A stretch of DNA of 64,000 nucleotides from Bacillus sp. CGMCC 1.16541 (GCF_003184905.1 NZ_QFRU01000020.1:1-64000), one strand, 5' to 3'; counted from the first letter of the stretch, positions 46,013 through 55,789 are shown. Translations and numbers: made by a program. Notes: generated by a model from the sequence alone, not told the origin.

Positions 46013-47599
46013 ATGAGTACAGTGGATATGTCTATTGAGTTATCTGAACTACTTAAACTACAAACAATTCAACAGAATCTTTCAGTGCCTCAACTCGTAG
46101 AGAAAGTGCTACAACGCAGTGAAGGAACGTTAACATCTACAGGGGCCGTACGTGTAGAAACAGGAAAATATACAGGACGTTCGCCAGAAGATAAGTTTAT
46201 TGTAGAAGAAGAAACGACAAAACAGTTGATTGATTGGGGTAAAGTAAACAAACCATTTTCTGCTGAGAAATTTGATTCATTATATAAGAAAGTGTTAGCG
46301 TACTTAAAAGAAAAAGATGAGTTATTTGTGTTTAATGGCTACGCAGGCGCAGACGCAAAGTACACACTGCCAATTCGCGTCATTAACGAATACGCTTGGC
46401 ATAACCTGTTCGCTCACCAACTTTTCATTCGTCCAACTGAAGAGAACGTAACGTCTCATGCTGCAGAATTCACTATTGTATCTGCGCCAAATTTCAAAGC
46501 AGATCCTGTTGTAGATGGAACAAACTCTGAAACGTTTATTATGATTTCGTTTGAACGAAAGATTATTTTAATTGGTGGAACAGAGTATGCAGGTGAGATG
46601 AAAAAATCGATTTTCTCAGTTATGAACTTCATCCTTCCTCAAAAAGATATTTTATCTATGCATTGCTCCGCTAATGTTGGCAATGAAGGTGATGTAGCAT
46701 TATTCTTTGGATTATCTGGAACAGGAAAAACAACATTATCTGCAGATGCAAATCGACGATTAATTGGCGATGATGAGCACGGTTGGTCTAGCTCTGGAGT
46801 GTTTAATGTCGAAGGTGGTTGTTACGCCAAATGCATCAACTTATCTGAAGAAAAAGAACCACAAATCTTTAATGCCATCCGCTTCGGTGCGGTTCTTGAG
46901 AATGTGACCATTGATTACGATACGAGATTAGCAGATTATGATGATAATTCTCTAACTGAAAATACACGTGCAGCATATCCAATTCAAGCAATTGATAACA
47001 TTGTAGACCCAAGTGTTGCTGGCCATCCTACAGCAATCGTCTTTTTAACAGCAGATGCTTTTGGAGTCTTACCTCCAATTAGTAAATTAACGAAAGAACA
47101 AGCAATGTATCACTTCTTAAGCGGTTATACTAGTAAACTAGCAGGAACGGAGCGCGGCGTCACATCTCCACAAGCAACGTTCTCTACATGCTTCGGTTCT
47201 CCTTTCTTACCTTTACCTGCAACAACATATGCAGAAATGTTAGGAAAGAAAATCGACGAACATAATGTAAACGTTTATCTTGTGAATACAGGATGGACTG
47301 GTGGAGAATATGGTGTTGGTGAGCGTATGAAGCTACGTTACACACGTGCCATGGTTCGAGCGGCATTAGAAGGTGAGCTGTCGAACGCTGAAACGGTTAA
47401 AGACGGTATATTCGGATTAGAAATTCCAATTCATGTGCCTGGTGTGCCTGATGAAGTGTTACAACCAGCAAAAGCTTGGACTGATGCTTCTCAATACGAA
47501 GAAAAAGCAAAAGAACTAGCTTCAAAGTTCAAAGAAAACTTCAAGAAGTTCTCAAACGTTCCAAGCGAAATAAAAGATGCTGGTGGTCCCTTAAACTAA
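46013..47599 (+). CDS. pckA: Phosphoenolpyruvate carboxykinase (ATP)
   Basis: A 528-residue gluconeogenic enzyme converting oxaloacetate and ATP to phosphoenolpyruvate. The P-loop is [17 protein letters not shown] near residue 234. The N-terminal [13 protein letters not shown] region near 55 and the signature [15 protein letters not shown] near 425 are intact. The ATG at 46013 ([12 protein letters not shown]) follows AAAGGATGG. Twelve in-frame upstream residues lack a ribosome site. It diverges from metK as in B. subtilis. Confidence 0.97.
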   Translation: MSTVDMSIELSELLKLQTIQQNLSVPQLVEKVLQRSEGTLTSTGAVRVETGKYTGRSPEDKFIVEEETTKQLIDWGKVNKPFSAEKFDSLYKKVLAYLKEKDELFVFNGYAGADAKYTLPIRVINEYAWHNLFAHQLFIRPTEENVTSHAAEFTIVSAPNFKADPVVDGTNSETFIMISFERKIILIGGTEYAGEMKKSIFSVMNFILPQKDILSMHCSANVGNEGDVALFFGLSGTGKTTLSADANRRLIGDDEHGWSSSGVFNVEGGCYAKCINLSEEKEPQIFNAIRFGAVLENVTIDYDTRLADYDDNSLTENTRAAYPIQAIDNIVDPSVAGHPTAIVFLTADAFGVLPPISKLTKEQAMYHFLSGYTSKLAGTERGVTSPQATFSTCFGSPFLPLPATTYAEMLGKKIDEHNVNVYLVNTGWTGGEYGVGERMKLRYTRAMVRAALEGELSNAETVKDGIFGLEIPIHVPGVPDEVLQPAKAWTDASQYEEKAKELASKFKENFKKFSNVPSEIKDAGGPLN

Positions 47600-47614
47600 G
47601 AGTATGCGCGTAAA

Positions 47615-47652
47615 AAGAGAGTCCTTATCAGGGTGCTGAAAAGGACTCTCTT
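47615..47652. terminator. Terminator after pckA
   Basis: AAGAGAGTCCTT and AAGGACTCTCTT are exact complements around a 14-base loop, followed by ATTTTT. Confidence 0.88.
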
Positions 47653-47705
47653 ATTTTTATAGAATAAGGGTTCAAAACGGACCCCATGAGGTCGTTTCCT
47701 TACGT

Positions 47706-47948
47706 TTAATTAGTGGAATTTAATTTTACTAACTCATATGTAATTCTTGTTTGATTATGAACAAGCTCTACTTTACGAATGACTCCTGTTCCTGTACGCT
47801 CTCCCTCTTTCGTTTTATGTACACCAATTGGGATATCTAACGGATACAAGCGGTACCCCTCTTTTTCTAACATAAAAAGATTCTCATCTAGTCGTTTTTC
47901 TAATCCTTTTGTCACAATCATCGTGTTTAGTTCTAATGGCATTCCCAT
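47706..47948 (-). CDS. ytmB: YtmB, DUF2584 family protein
   Basis: An 80-residue protein, MGMPLELNTMIVTKGLEKRL at the start and RTGTGVIRKVELVHNQTRIT toward the end. It matches DUF2584 (YtmB) of Bacillus; function unknown. It has no membrane segment. It is transcribed after ytmA with 69 bases between them. The ribosome site is GGGAGGATTTTAA. Confidence 0.88.
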   Translation of the reverse strand: MGMPLELNTMIVTKGLEKRLDENLFMLEKEGYRLYPLDIPIGVHKTKEGERTGTGVIRKVELVHNQTRITYELVKLNSTN

Positions 47949-48017
47949 TTAAAATCCTCCCTTTTTTCTTTCTTGTATTGTACAACGTCTATTTTAAAAG
48001 GAAAACTCCCAGTATCA

Positions 48018-48800
48018 TTATTGACTTTTCATCCATCTTGTTAATTTATAAACGGTTTCGCGATTTGTAACAGGCGGAAAATAATGAGTGAAAGTTTTAA
48101 AGTACCAGCTTTCTACTTGCTTGTTAAGCTCCTTTAGTCGATTTTCTACTTTATATGCGTGATCAATTGATACGTTTCGATCTTTTGCACCATGAATAAG
48201 TAACACTGGCGCATTGAGTTCTTCAAGTGTATGTAAAGGTGTTCGCCAGTCGTAGCGTTCGGGATATTTATGAGGAGTTCCCCCGATTACTCTTTTCATC
48301 ATTCTTCGTAAATCTTCTCTTTCATAATAAGTAAGTGTCATATCACTCACGCCTCCCCATAACACAAGAGAACGCGCATGTTGACGCAAAATAGCTGTAA
48401 ACAAGGCCATTACCCCGCCACGAGAAAAGCCGAAGATGTGGATACGATCTCTACTTACACGATGATGATTTTGTAACAAGTCGTAAGCTGACAACGCATC
48501 TTCTCGGTCATCACCAGCGAAGTCTTCATTTCCTTCCCCTCCTTGGTTCCCTCGATAAAAAGGTGCCATGACAATAAATCCCTCCGATGCAAATTGAACA
48601 ATTCGTCCAACCCGTACCATGCCGACATTCTTTATGCCACCTCTTAAATATAAAAAGCCATCATACATTCCTTCTGCTTTCGGTTCGGCTAGTAACCCTT
48701 TTACTTTCAATCCATTAGATATATATGTAACAATATACAGCTCGATTGCTGGATTAGGAGAAGGAAACCTTTGCTTGTCTATAATTAAACCATTATCCAT
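48018..48800 (-). CDS. ytmA: Alpha/beta hydrolase YtmA (prolyl oligopeptidase type)
   Basis: A 260-residue serine hydrolase of the S9/prolyl oligopeptidase superfamily without a propeller domain. The nucleophile is in IHIFGFSRGGVMAL near residue 120. The acid residue is in LLIHGAKDRNVSID near 205 and the histidine in FTHYFPP near 240. Small size suggests an esterase or peptidase on small substrates; the substrate is unknown. Position matches B. subtilis ytmA. Confidence 0.88.
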   Translation of the reverse strand: MDNGLIIDKQRFPSPNPAIELYIVTYISNGLKVKGLLAEPKAEGMYDGFLYLRGGIKNVGMVRVGRIVQFASEGFIVMAPFYRGNQGGEGNEDFAGDDREDALSAYDLLQNHHRVSRDRIHIFGFSRGGVMALFTAILRQHARSLVLWGGVSDMTLTYYEREDLRRMMKRVIGGTPHKYPERYDWRTPLHTLEELNAPVLLIHGAKDRNVSIDHAYKVENRLKELNKQVESWYFKTFTHYFPPVTNRETVYKLTRWMKSQ

Positions 48801-48918
48801 CTTTTTATCTCTCCAATATGTTCACATTTCATTTTGGCTTAGGCACTCACCAAACACCTACTCCCTTCATACTTTATCATAGAGTATCTTTGTACTTTCA
48901 AGGAGGATTGAATAACGT

Positions 48919-49920
48919 ATGAAGAAAAAAGTAAAATGGCTTTTATCATTCGTTGCTGTCTTTATACTAATTGTTCCACTTATTTCGTGTAATAAACAAG
49001 AAGAAACGTACACATTACGTGTTGGAGAAGTTACACACTCTATTTTTTATGCTCCTCAATATGTAGCTCTTTCAGAAGGGTTCTTTGAAGAAGAAGGATT
49101 AGATGTTAAGCTACAGACGACTTGGGGTGGAGACAAAACGATGACTGCTCTCCTGTCTAACGGAATTGACATTGCATTAGTAGGAGCTGAAACATCCATT
49201 TATGTGTACGCACAAGGAGCAAATGATCCTGTCGTTAACTTTGCTCAGCTCACACAAACGGATGGTACATTCCTTGTTTCACGTGAAAAAGTTAGCGAAT
49301 TCTCATGGGAGCAATTGAAAGGAACCACCTTCCTAGGACAACGTAAAGGTGGTATGCCTCAAATGGTAGGAGAATACGTTCTTAAACAACATAACATTGA
49401 CCCTCAAAATGATTTAGATTTAATTCAAAATGTTGATTTTGCTAACATTGCAAATGCATTTGCATCTGGCACTGGTGATTATGTGCAACTATTTGAACCA
49501 ACCGCTAGTATTTTTGAAAAAGAGGGGCGAGGTACCATTGTTGCTTCTTTTGGTGAAGAATCCGGAAACGTCCCTTATACCACTTTTATGAGTAAAAAAA
49601 GCTTTATCAACGAAAATACGGAAGCAATCGAAAAGTTCACTCGTGCTATTTATAAAGCTCAACAATGGGTAGACACACACAGCTCTAAAGAAATCGCTGA
49701 ATCCATTCAACCTCAATTTGAAGACACACCACTTGATATCATCGAAACTGTCGTTGAACGTTATAAAGCTCAACAATCTTATGCTACAACTCCATTGTTA
49801 CCTGAAGAATCTTGGAATAACCTTCAAAACATTATGAACGAAGCAGGAGAACTTCCAACTAAAGTAGACTATTCTGAACTCGTCAATACGAGCTTTGCCG
49901 AAAAGGTAATCTCTGAATAA
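48919..49920 (+). CDS. ytlA: ABC transporter substrate-binding lipoprotein YtlA
   Basis: A 333-residue exported lipoprotein. The signal peptide ends at the lipobox PLISC with the cysteine near residue 24. The mature part has the SsuA/NrtA/ThiY fold: YAPQYVALSEGFFEEEGLDV near 49, then TALLSNGIDIALVG and DYVQLFEPTASIF. Relatives bind sulfonates, nitrate, bicarbonate or pyrimidines; this one's ligand is unknown. It starts the ytlACD operon with an AAGGAGGATTG ribosome site. Confidence 0.88.
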   Translation: MKKKVKWLLSFVAVFILIVPLISCNKQEETYTLRVGEVTHSIFYAPQYVALSEGFFEEEGLDVKLQTTWGGDKTMTALLSNGIDIALVGAETSIYVYAQGANDPVVNFAQLTQTDGTFLVSREKVSEFSWEQLKGTTFLGQRKGGMPQMVGEYVLKQHNIDPQNDLDLIQNVDFANIANAFASGTGDYVQLFEPTASIFEKEGRGTIVASFGEESGNVPYTTFMSKKSFINENTEAIEKFTRAIYKAQQWVDTHSSKEIAESIQPQFEDTPLDIIETVVERYKAQQSYATTPLLPEESWNNLQNIMNEAGELPTKVDYSELVNTSFAEKVISE

Positions 49921-49933
49921 GGAGAGAATTGAC

Positions 49934-50713
49934 ATGTCCAAACTACATGTCCATCGCGTTCACCATACGTATTTTACAAAAGAATCTGCGATTACCGCTT
50001 TGCAAAACATTGATTTATCAATTGAGGAGGGAGAATTCGTCTCCTTTCTCGGCCCTAGTGGCTGTGGAAAAACTACGTTGCTTTCAATTATCGCTGGACT
50101 CCTCAAACCGACTGAAGGCCGTGTGACCATCAATAACGAAGACATCTATACGAATGATTCAAGAATTGGATATATGCTACAACAAGATTACCTATTCCCA
50201 TGGAAAACCATTAAAGAAAATATACTTCTTGGCTTAAAAATGCGTAAAGAATACACAAAAGAAAAAGAAGAGCTTGCTCTTCACTTATTAAAAAGCATCG
50301 GCCTTACAGATGTCGAAAATCTGTACCCTCGCCAACTCTCAGGAGGCATGCGACAACGTGTTGCACTGGTACGTACACTTGCCATTGATCCATCTATCCT
50401 ACTACTAGATGAGCCCTTTTCAGCGCTAGATTTTCAAACGAAACTAAAATTAGAAGAGCTTGTTTCAAAAACATTAATGTCTTTAAAGAAAACAGCTGTA
50501 TTAGTCACACATGACATTGGAGAGGCCATTGCGATGAGCACTCGTATCTTTCTTCTGTCTAATCGACCTGGAACGATTGCTAAAACATTTCTTGTACCAC
50601 AAGAACTTCGAACACTCTCGCCTTTTGAAGCGAGGCAGCATCCTACGTACAATGAATTGTTTCAGCGTATATGGAAGGAGCTTGATGACCTTGAATCAAA
50701 AAGCAACGATTAG
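49934..50713 (+). CDS. ytlC: ABC transporter ATPase YtlC
   Basis: A 259-residue nucleotide-binding subunit. Walker A is [12 protein letters not shown] near residue 39, the signature [13 protein letters not shown] near 135 and Walker [13 protein letters not shown] near 156, followed by the H-loop VTHDIGEA. It energises uptake of the YtlA-bound substrate. It begins 13 bases after ytlA and overlaps ytlD by 29 bases. Confidence 0.92.
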   Translation: MSKLHVHRVHHTYFTKESAITALQNIDLSIEEGEFVSFLGPSGCGKTTLLSIIAGLLKPTEGRVTINNEDIYTNDSRIGYMLQQDYLFPWKTIKENILLGLKMRKEYTKEKEELALHLLKSIGLTDVENLYPRQLSGGMRQRVALVRTLAIDPSILLLDEPFSALDFQTKLKLEELVSKTLMSLKKTAVLVTHDIGEAIAMSTRIFLLSNRPGTIAKTFLVPQELRTLSPFEARQHPTYNELFQRIWKELDDLESKSND

Positions 50714-51503
50714 CTCCCTTCATCAACAATATAAAAATAGCTTAAAAAAAGAACAACGTGTCATTTTAATGCTCCAAACACTTATTTTTATTTCCTTCTT
50801 TTCACTTTGGGAGATTGCTTCTACCTATCAGTGGATTGATCCATTAATTTTTAGTTCCCCATCTAAGATTTGGACGTTATTCATCACAAAACTAGCTGAC
50901 GGATCTTTACTTCCACACATCACGTTTACATTATTTGAGACCGTGTTAGGGTTTATCCTTGGAACATTAGCTGGTGTATTATTGGCGACTGCTCTCTGGT
51001 ATTCCCCTCGATTGGCTCGTGTATTAGATCCTTACCTCGTTGTTTTAAATGCCATGCCGAAAGTAGCGTTAGGTCCTATTTTAATTGTAGCAATTGGGCC
51101 TGGTTTTTTTTCCATTCTTGTTATGGGTGCTATCATTTCAGTCATTATTACAACCATTGTCGTCTACACCGCTTTTAAAGAAGTAGATGAAAACTACATC
51201 AAACTGTTAAAAACGTTTAACTCGACTAAAAATCAATGCTTCCAAGAAGCGGTTCTTCCGGCTTCTTTGCCAGCCATTATTTCTACTTTCAAAGTAAATG
51301 TAGGATTATCGTGGGTAGGGGTTATTGTCGGAGAATTTCTCGTTTCATCTAAAGGATTAGGGTACATGATTATTTATGGCTTTCAAGTATTCAACTTTAC
51401 TCTTGTATTACTAAGTTTATTGCTAATCGCTGTATGCGCTACAGTAATGTATCAAGTTGTTAACTACATGGAACGAAAATTAATCAAAGAAAAAGATAAT
51501 TAA
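50685..51503 (+). CDS. ytlD: ABC transporter permease YtlD
   Basis: A 272-residue membrane subunit with about six segments, of the SsuC/NrtB family. The EAA-loop is the region [20 protein letters not shown] near residue 180, which contacts the ATPase. The ATG at 50685 ([11 protein letters not shown]) follows AAGGAG inside the end of ytlC, so the two overlap by 29 bases. The longer frame starting at 50577 lies inside ytlC and is not used. Confidence 0.9.
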   Translation: MTLNQKATISSLHQQYKNSLKKEQRVILMLQTLIFISFFSLWEIASTYQWIDPLIFSSPSKIWTLFITKLADGSLLPHITFTLFETVLGFILGTLAGVLLATALWYSPRLARVLDPYLVVLNAMPKVALGPILIVAIGPGFFSILVMGAIISVIITTIVVYTAFKEVDENYIKLLKTFNSTKNQCFQEAVLPASLPAIISTFKVNVGLSWVGVIVGEFLVSSKGLGYMIIYGFQVFNFTLVLLSLLLIAVCATVMYQVVNYMERKLIKEKDN

Positions 51504-51514
51504 ATAAAAAATGG

Positions 51515-51559
51515 GGCTAGATCAAAAGAGATGTTCTCTACCTCTTTTGGTCCAGCCCG
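51515..51559 (-). terminator. Terminator between ytlD and ytkD
   Basis: Seventeen-base arms GGGCTAGATCAAAAGAG and CTCTTTTGGTCCAGCCC, one G-U pair. A six-T run follows on the minus strand, so it mainly ends ytkD. Confidence 0.78.
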
Positions 51560-51585
51560 CGCTCCTTTTCAGTACAAAGAGTTAT

Positions 51586-52080
51586 TTATTTGGTTGTGTT
51601 CATTCGTTTTATATACTTCATCACGTATTGAAGCACATTATCTTTCATAATAAAACTAAAGGTCTCTTCTTTTTGAATAGAAGGTGGAAGGTTATCTAAG
51701 AGGACTGGACCTTTTGTTTCTAAGTAATCTTGTCGTTCAATTAATTCACTAATTGTTGCAACATAAATATTTTTAATAATTGGTGCGCCTTTATTTACTA
51801 CTTTATACTGCCCAATATACGTCAGTGCATCAACTTTTCCACCGGTTTCTTCAAATACTTCACGTACTGCAGCTTGTTCAGGTGTCTCTCCTGCCTCTAA
51901 TTTCCCACCAGGAAACTCCATTCCTCGTTTTGAGTGTCTCGTCAGCAACCATTGGCCATTATAAGTACATACAACCCAAACATGACGTGGTGCTTTTGAG
52001 AATGGATGACGTTCAAACGATAAAAATACTTGGTTATTATATGCATCCTTAAACGTGTACATTGTCTTTTCAAGCCCCAT
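51586..52080 (-). CDS. ytkD: Nudix hydrolase YtkD
   Basis: A 164-residue Nudix protein. The Nudix box GGKLEAGETPEQAAVREVFE continues with ETGG near residues 60-83, with all catalytic glutamates. B. subtilis YtkD hydrolyses 8-oxo-dGTP and other nucleoside triphosphates; it protects against oxidised nucleotides. The long N-terminus with YNNQVFLSFERHPFSKAP is typical of YtkD rather than MutT. It is placed as in B. subtilis. Confidence 0.92.
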   Translation of the reverse strand: MGLEKTMYTFKDAYNNQVFLSFERHPFSKAPRHVWVVCTYNGQWLLTRHSKRGMEFPGGKLEAGETPEQAAVREVFEETGGKVDALTYIGQYKVVNKGAPIIKNIYVATISELIERQDYLETKGPVLLDNLPPSIQKEETFSFIMKDNVLQYVMKYIKRMNTTK

Positions 52081-52166
52081 TTAATTTTTTTATCATTTTA
52101 TCATAATTAAAGGGCTTCTTATCAGAAAAAGTAGTTAATTTTAAAAAAAGAGTAATTCACTGTGAA

Positions 52167-52493
52167 CTACTCCTTACTTTGTGATAAAATCCCCATCTGT
52201 TCAATATGTTGGCGCGTTTCATTGCTTCCTAAGTTATATAACATCTCGAAAACTTTTGTTGTCGTTTGATCATAAGCATCATTTTGACGGTCATAATGAT
52301 ACTCTAAGTAAGGGACATGAGCACGAAAGAAACCTTGCCAATCACTTGAGAAACGTTGATCAAAATACTCTCGCAATGTTGTGATTTCATCTTCTGTTGC
52401 TTCAATTTCATAACTCCATTCAGAAGCTGATCGTACTTGTGAAATTTCTCCTGATCCTAGTGAGATATAATAGGTTTTCTTATGTTGTTCCAA
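52167..52493 (-). CDS. Conserved protein of unknown function
   Basis: A 108-residue soluble protein: TYYISLGSGEISQVRSASEW near the N-terminus, LREYFDQRFSSDWQGFFRAH in the middle, then HYDRQNDAYDQTTTKVFEML. I recall close relatives in Bacillaceae without a demonstrated role. No catalytic motif is obvious. The ribosome site is AAGGAGCTGCTGGC. It lies between ytkD and the holin-like gene on the same strand. Confidence 0.72.
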   Translation of the reverse strand: MEQHKKTYYISLGSGEISQVRSASEWSYEIEATEDEITTLREYFDQRFSSDWQGFFRAHVPYLEYHYDRQNDAYDQTTTKVFEMLYNLGSNETRQHIEQMGILSQSKE

Positions 52494-52562
52494 TGCCAGC
52501 AGCTCCTTTTTTCTTCTCTATCTTACTTATGCCAATTAATGAGCTTGTTTATGCATCTACTA

Positions 52563-52874
52563 CTATTTCAAGCGATTTTTAAGCTGTTCAATTGCTTTTA
52601 AGATGGGCTCTGGAATGGGCAACCCTACGATTCCTGCATTTTCTGTAATCGAGATTACTTCATTTGCAATATAAAATAAGATGGTGGCATCACGAATAAG
52701 GTGGTTGTCCCACAGCAAAACATCTAAAAAGTTGGCTACAGCTACTAATATGAATATAAATATTTTCTTGGTGATTCCTTTTGCCCCAACTTTGCTTGAT
52801 ATATTTTTTTGAACAAAAGCAGCTAACACACCCGTTATATAATCCAATGCTACACATGCTACTAATACCGTCAA
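52563..52874 (-). CDS. Phage holin family protein (YtkC-like), 5' end uncertain
   Basis: A hydrophobic protein of the phage/toxin-secretion holin family, with the motif VALDYITGVLAAF near the start and KIFIFILVAVANFLDVLL in the middle. The intact reading begins at a TTG at 52874 without a ribosome site, giving 103 residues. Coding sequence extends upstream in frame (SLLALSGLGSLSVFWFGGWD). A good AAGGAGG with ATG at 52959 is out of frame by one base, at a five-A run (52944-52948). Removing one A gives 131 residues, usual for the family. Confidence 0.7.
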   Translation of the reverse strand: MTVLVACVALDYITGVLAAFVQKNISSKVGAKGITKKIFIFILVAVANFLDVLLWDNHLIRDATILFYIANEVISITENAGIVGLPIPEPILKAIEQLKNRLK

Positions 52875-53055
52875 TAGGTAGTCCCATCCACCAAACCAAA
52901 AAACAGAAAGTGAACCTAAGCCTGAAAGAGCCAGTAAGCTATATTTTTGTATATTCCATTCCTCCTTATGAAAAATGACTTATATCTTTATAATATGAAG
53001 CAAAGAATAAACATGTTCTTATGTAGAAATAAGTATTTTCATCAAAGAAGGACAG

Positions 53056-53265
53056 GTGAATAAGGTGGATTGGATTAATTCTTTACATAAAGATGTGAGC
53101 CTTAAAGGACAAAGAGACCATGAAGATGTAGACACTCTCGTTCACTCATTTCTTTCAAGGATGACAAAAGAACAGCTGACAAGTGTCATTCAAACTATGA
53201 GTAGAGAAGACATACACTCTGTTCTATTTCCTTACGTCCAACAAAAAGTGGAAGAGACGTTTTGA
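53056..53265 (+). CDS. Small conserved cytosolic protein, unknown
   Basis: A 69-residue acidic protein beginning at a GTG: MNKVDWINSLHKDVSLKGQR, ending VLFPYVQQKVEETF. Amphipathic helices are likely. No family I can name with confidence. GAAGGACAG precedes the start. It diverges from the holin-like gene and converges on dps. Confidence 0.6.
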   Translation: MNKVDWINSLHKDVSLKGQRDHEDVDTLVHSFLSRMTKEQLTSVIQTMSREDIHSVLFPYVQQKVEETF

Positions 53266-53290
53266 CTACCAACTGATTGTGAATAAAAAA

Positions 53291-53325
53291 AGGAAGCATA
53301 ACCAATTATGTTGGCCGTGCTTCCT
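53291..53325 (-). terminator. Intrinsic terminator of dps
   Basis: AGGAAGCA and TGCTTCCT pair across a 19-base loop and are followed by a seven-T run on the minus strand. It starts 12 bases past the dps stop. Confidence 0.75.
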
Positions 53326-53336
53326 TCTTCATCTAT

Positions 53337-53777
53337 CTATTTACCAAGGAATGATTTTAACATCCATGCATGCTTCTCAAAGCTCTTATGAATCGCTAAC
53401 AACATATCACCCGTTGTTTCATCATCTACTTCTCCAGCAACATCCATTCCTTCTTTTAATTCTTTTGTTAATGTATCAAAGTCTGATACAAGTGTTCCTA
53501 CCATATCCGTAGCAGTTTCGTTACCGCTTGCTTCTTGAATACTTGACATTGCAAGACACTCTTTCATTGTAGCTACCGGCTTACCTTCTAATGCCAATAA
53601 ACGTTCTGCTAGATCATCAATATTTGTTGCTACTTCATTGTATAGCTCTTCAAACTTTTCATGAAGCGTAAAGAACTGCTCACCCTTTACGTACCAATGG
53701 TAATTATGTAGTTTAATGTACAACACACTAAAGTTCGCAATTTGATTGTTTACAACATCTGTTAATTGTTTTGACAT
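53337..53777 (-). CDS. dps: Dps-family DNA-binding ferritin-like protein
   Basis: A 146-residue four-helix ferritin-like protein. The ferroxidase site residues lie in [20 protein letters not shown] near residue 23 and in [16 protein letters not shown] near 52. Dps proteins form 12-mers that oxidise iron with peroxide and coat DNA in stress and stationary phase. B. subtilis dps (ytkB) lies in the same place. The start has an AAGGAGTGAGATGA ribosome site. No PerR or sigma-B box was proved. Confidence 0.94.
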   Translation of the reverse strand: MSKQLTDVVNNQIANFSVLYIKLHNYHWYVKGEQFFTLHEKFEELYNEVATNIDDLAERLLALEGKPVATMKECLAMSSIQEASGNETATDMVGTLVSDFDTLTKELKEGMDVAGEVDDETTGDMLLAIHKSFEKHAWMLKSFLGK

Positions 53778-53911
53778 TCATCTCACTCCTTATATTGTAA
53801 TATTACCCGGTTTTAAATAGTTAAAACCTTCTTTTGAACTTCTTACACGTTTTATTATGGTAAGATAAAAGCAAGATTATAACCGTCAGGAAAAGAAAAA
53901 GGGGATTTCAA

Positions 53912-54073
53912 ATGTTATACACAATTCTTATTATTTCAATTTTAATTGTCGCCATTGTCCTCATACTTAGTGTCGTCACAACTTCAAAGGCATACGACTA
54001 CAAACATACAGTAGACTCACTAGAGAATAATCCAAATTTAGAGGGTGAAGATTCTCGTTATAACAAGCAGTGA
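53912..54073 (+). CDS. ytzI: Small membrane protein YtzI
   Basis: A 53-residue protein: an N-terminal transmembrane helix (LYTILIISILIVAIVLILSV), then TTSKAYDYKHTVDSLENNPN and a short acidic tail ending SRYNKQ. It matches the YtzI proteins found beside luxS in Bacillus. The ribosome site AAGGGG precedes ATG 53912. Function is unknown. Confidence 0.78.
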   Translation: MLYTILIISILIVAIVLILSVVTTSKAYDYKHTVDSLENNPNLEGEDSRYNKQ

Positions 54074-54126
54074 ATGATAATTAGGAGCTCGACAAGCCGC
54101 TCAATTACTTGTAAACAGTGGATAAA

Positions 54127-54165
54127 AAAAAACAAGAGCTGACGACACGTCAGCTCTTGTTTTTT
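54127..54165. terminator. Bidirectional terminator, ytzI/luxS
   Basis: Eighteen-base arms including GAGCTGACG and CGTCAGCTC enclose an ACA loop. A- and T-runs flank it. The right arm reaches the luxS stop codon. Confidence 0.9.
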
Positions 54166-54637
54166 ATCCAAATACTTTCTCTAAATCTTCCTTGCTTTGC
54201 TCTAACCAAAAACGCATAAGACGCTTTGAACCTTCTAAATCGTGAAGTTTCGCTTGACCACATTGCTTTTCGTTTGCCGCTGGAATCTCAACAATTTCAA
54301 CAGCATCTTTCATTGTATCTTCTAAAAGATCAATAATTTCACGAACAGTTGGTTCACCACTTACTACTAAATAGTACCCTGTTTGACAACCCATTGGTGA
54401 AATGTCAATGATGTCAAAATGATCGTACTTCTCTGCGTGAGTACGAATATTAAACGCTAATAAGTGTTCAAGTGTGTGAATCGCATCTGGTTTCATTGCT
54501 TGTTTATTTGGTTGACAGAAACGAATATCATATTTATTTACAACTCCGTCGCTACCTACTTTGTGAACACCACAGTGTCTCACATAAGGTGCTTTTACGG
54601 CATTATGATCAAGTTCAAAACTTTCTACTGATGGCAT
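54164..54637 (-). CDS. luxS: S-ribosylhomocysteine lyase
   Basis: A 157-residue iron/zinc enzyme of the activated methyl cycle; its product leads to autoinducer-2. The metal site HTLEHLLAF lies near residue 54 and MGCQTGYYL near 82 supplies the catalytic cysteine. A third metal ligand is in [10 protein letters not shown] near 125. The ATG at 54637 ([11 protein letters not shown]) follows AGGAGTGGTAACT. It recycles the product of SAM-dependent methylation, linking to metK functionally. Confidence 0.97.
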   Translation of the reverse strand: MPSVESFELDHNAVKAPYVRHCGVHKVGSDGVVNKYDIRFCQPNKQAMKPDAIHTLEHLLAFNIRTHAEKYDHFDIIDISPMGCQTGYYLVVSGEPTVREIIDLLEDTMKDAVEIVEIPAANEKQCGQAKLHDLEGSKRLMRFWLEQSKEDLEKVFG

Positions 54638-54792
54638 AGTTACCACTCCTTTTTTTAGCTCTTATTATATCATACAATTAATTCCGATATATTTCATCAA
54701 TTTAATCTGTTTTACTTAATTTGGTTGCATTTTGGATACAAAATCGTCTATAGTAACCTCAAAGTATATGAAAAAGGATTGTGAATCATAAC

Positions 54793-55026
54793 ATGTTAGC
54801 TAAATTCTTTTTAGCCGTTATTCGTTTTTATCAAAAAGCCATCTCTCCCCTAAAGCCCCCGACATGTCGCTTCTATCCAACATGTTCTCACTACGGACTT
54901 CAAGCGATTAAACGTTTTGGAGCCATTAAAGGTGGTTGGCTCACCATTAAACGAATTTTAAAATGCCACCCGTTTCACCCAGGTGGCATCGATGAAGTCC
55001 CTGAAAAGAAACCGTCACATCGTTAA
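54793..55026 (+). CDS. yidD: YidD membrane-insertion factor
   Basis: A 77-residue basic protein with the YidD motifs [20 protein letters not shown], then CSHYG and [13 protein letters not shown]. It is thought to help insert inner-membrane proteins. The ATG at 54793 gives the family-typical N-terminus [17 protein letters not shown] at 54781 is closer to the AAAGGA, so the start is not certain. It matches B. subtilis ytjA. It is convergent with ytiB. Confidence 0.9.
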   Translation: MLAKFFLAVIRFYQKAISPLKPPTCRFYPTCSHYGLQAIKRFGAIKGGWLTIKRILKCHPFHPGGIDEVPEKKPSHR

Positions 55027-55593
55027 TTATTTAGTTTCATATCCATCCACAACTAAATCTAATTTTCCTGTGCCTGGGTCAATGACTAAGCCATGTACAG
55101 GAATTTCTTTTGCAAATAGCGGATGATTTTTAATTGTCTCCACACTATGTGCTACACTTTCTTCCACTGAATTAAAGCCTCTTAACCATTTGTCTAACTC
55201 TACACCTGAATATTCAAGTGTATTAAATACATCTTCAGATATCCCTTTGTCTTGCATCTTTTCAATAATGGATTCAGGTGTCAGTTTCCCCATTCCACAA
55301 TCATGATGACCGATAACACACACTTCATCAGCGTTTAGCTCATACACAGCTACTAGAATACTGCGCATAATGCTTCCGAACGGATGAGATACTATCGCTC
55401 CAGCATTTTTAACGATTTTCACATCTCCATTACGAAGATTCATTGCTCTTGGTAATAATTCCACTAACCTTGTGTCCATACAAGATAGAATAACTAACTT
55501 CTTATCTGGAAATTTCGTCGTATGATACTTTTCATATTCTTTTTCATCTACAAATTTTTCATTATACGTTAAGACATCCTTTAGTAAACTCAT
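55027..55593 (-). CDS. ytiB: Beta-class carbonic anhydrase YtiB
   Basis: A 188-residue beta carbonic anhydrase. Zinc ligands are Cys in LSCMDTR near residue 37 and His/Cys in IGHHDCGMGK near 95. The acidic partner is the Asp of the MDTR motif. It interconverts carbon dioxide and bicarbonate. The ATG at 55593 (MSLLKDVLTYNEK) follows GGGGAGAGTAGAGG; 16 upstream residues in frame are dropped. It lies beside the zinc-limitation cluster. Confidence 0.92.
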   Translation of the reverse strand: MSLLKDVLTYNEKFVDEKEYEKYHTTKFPDKKLVILSCMDTRLVELLPRAMNLRNGDVKIVKNAGAIVSHPFGSIMRSILVAVYELNADEVCVIGHHDCGMGKLTPESIIEKMQDKGISEDVFNTLEYSGVELDKWLRGFNSVEESVAHSVETIKNHPLFAKEIPVHGLVIDPGTGKLDLVVDGYETK

Positions 55594-55768
55594 ACCTCTA
55601 CTCTCCCCTTCATTGTTGACTATATCATTTATTATAAGCATACGAAGCTATAGATAGCTACATTTACTATCTTATCATAGAAACTCATCTTCATTTAATA
55701 AAAATGTAGTTCTCTTTTTAAACTTCTCTCTTGTATTATACACAATTATTCTGTATGATGTAAAAGTT

Positions 55769-55789
55769 AAATCGTAATAATTCTTATTT
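55769..55789 (+). promoter_or_regulatory. Zur-like box and promoter before the COG0523 gene
   Basis: AAATCGTAATAATTCTTATTT matches the Zur pattern AAATCGTAATNATTACGATTT except three bases in the right half. It lies just downstream of a promoter TTGTAT (55731-55736), 17 bases, TATGAT (55754-55759). Binding would block transcription when zinc is plentiful. Confidence 0.65.

Noticed and set aside
50577-50684. N-terminal extension of ytlD
   Set aside because: It lies inside ytlC in a different frame with no ribosome site; AAGGAG precedes the ATG at 50685.
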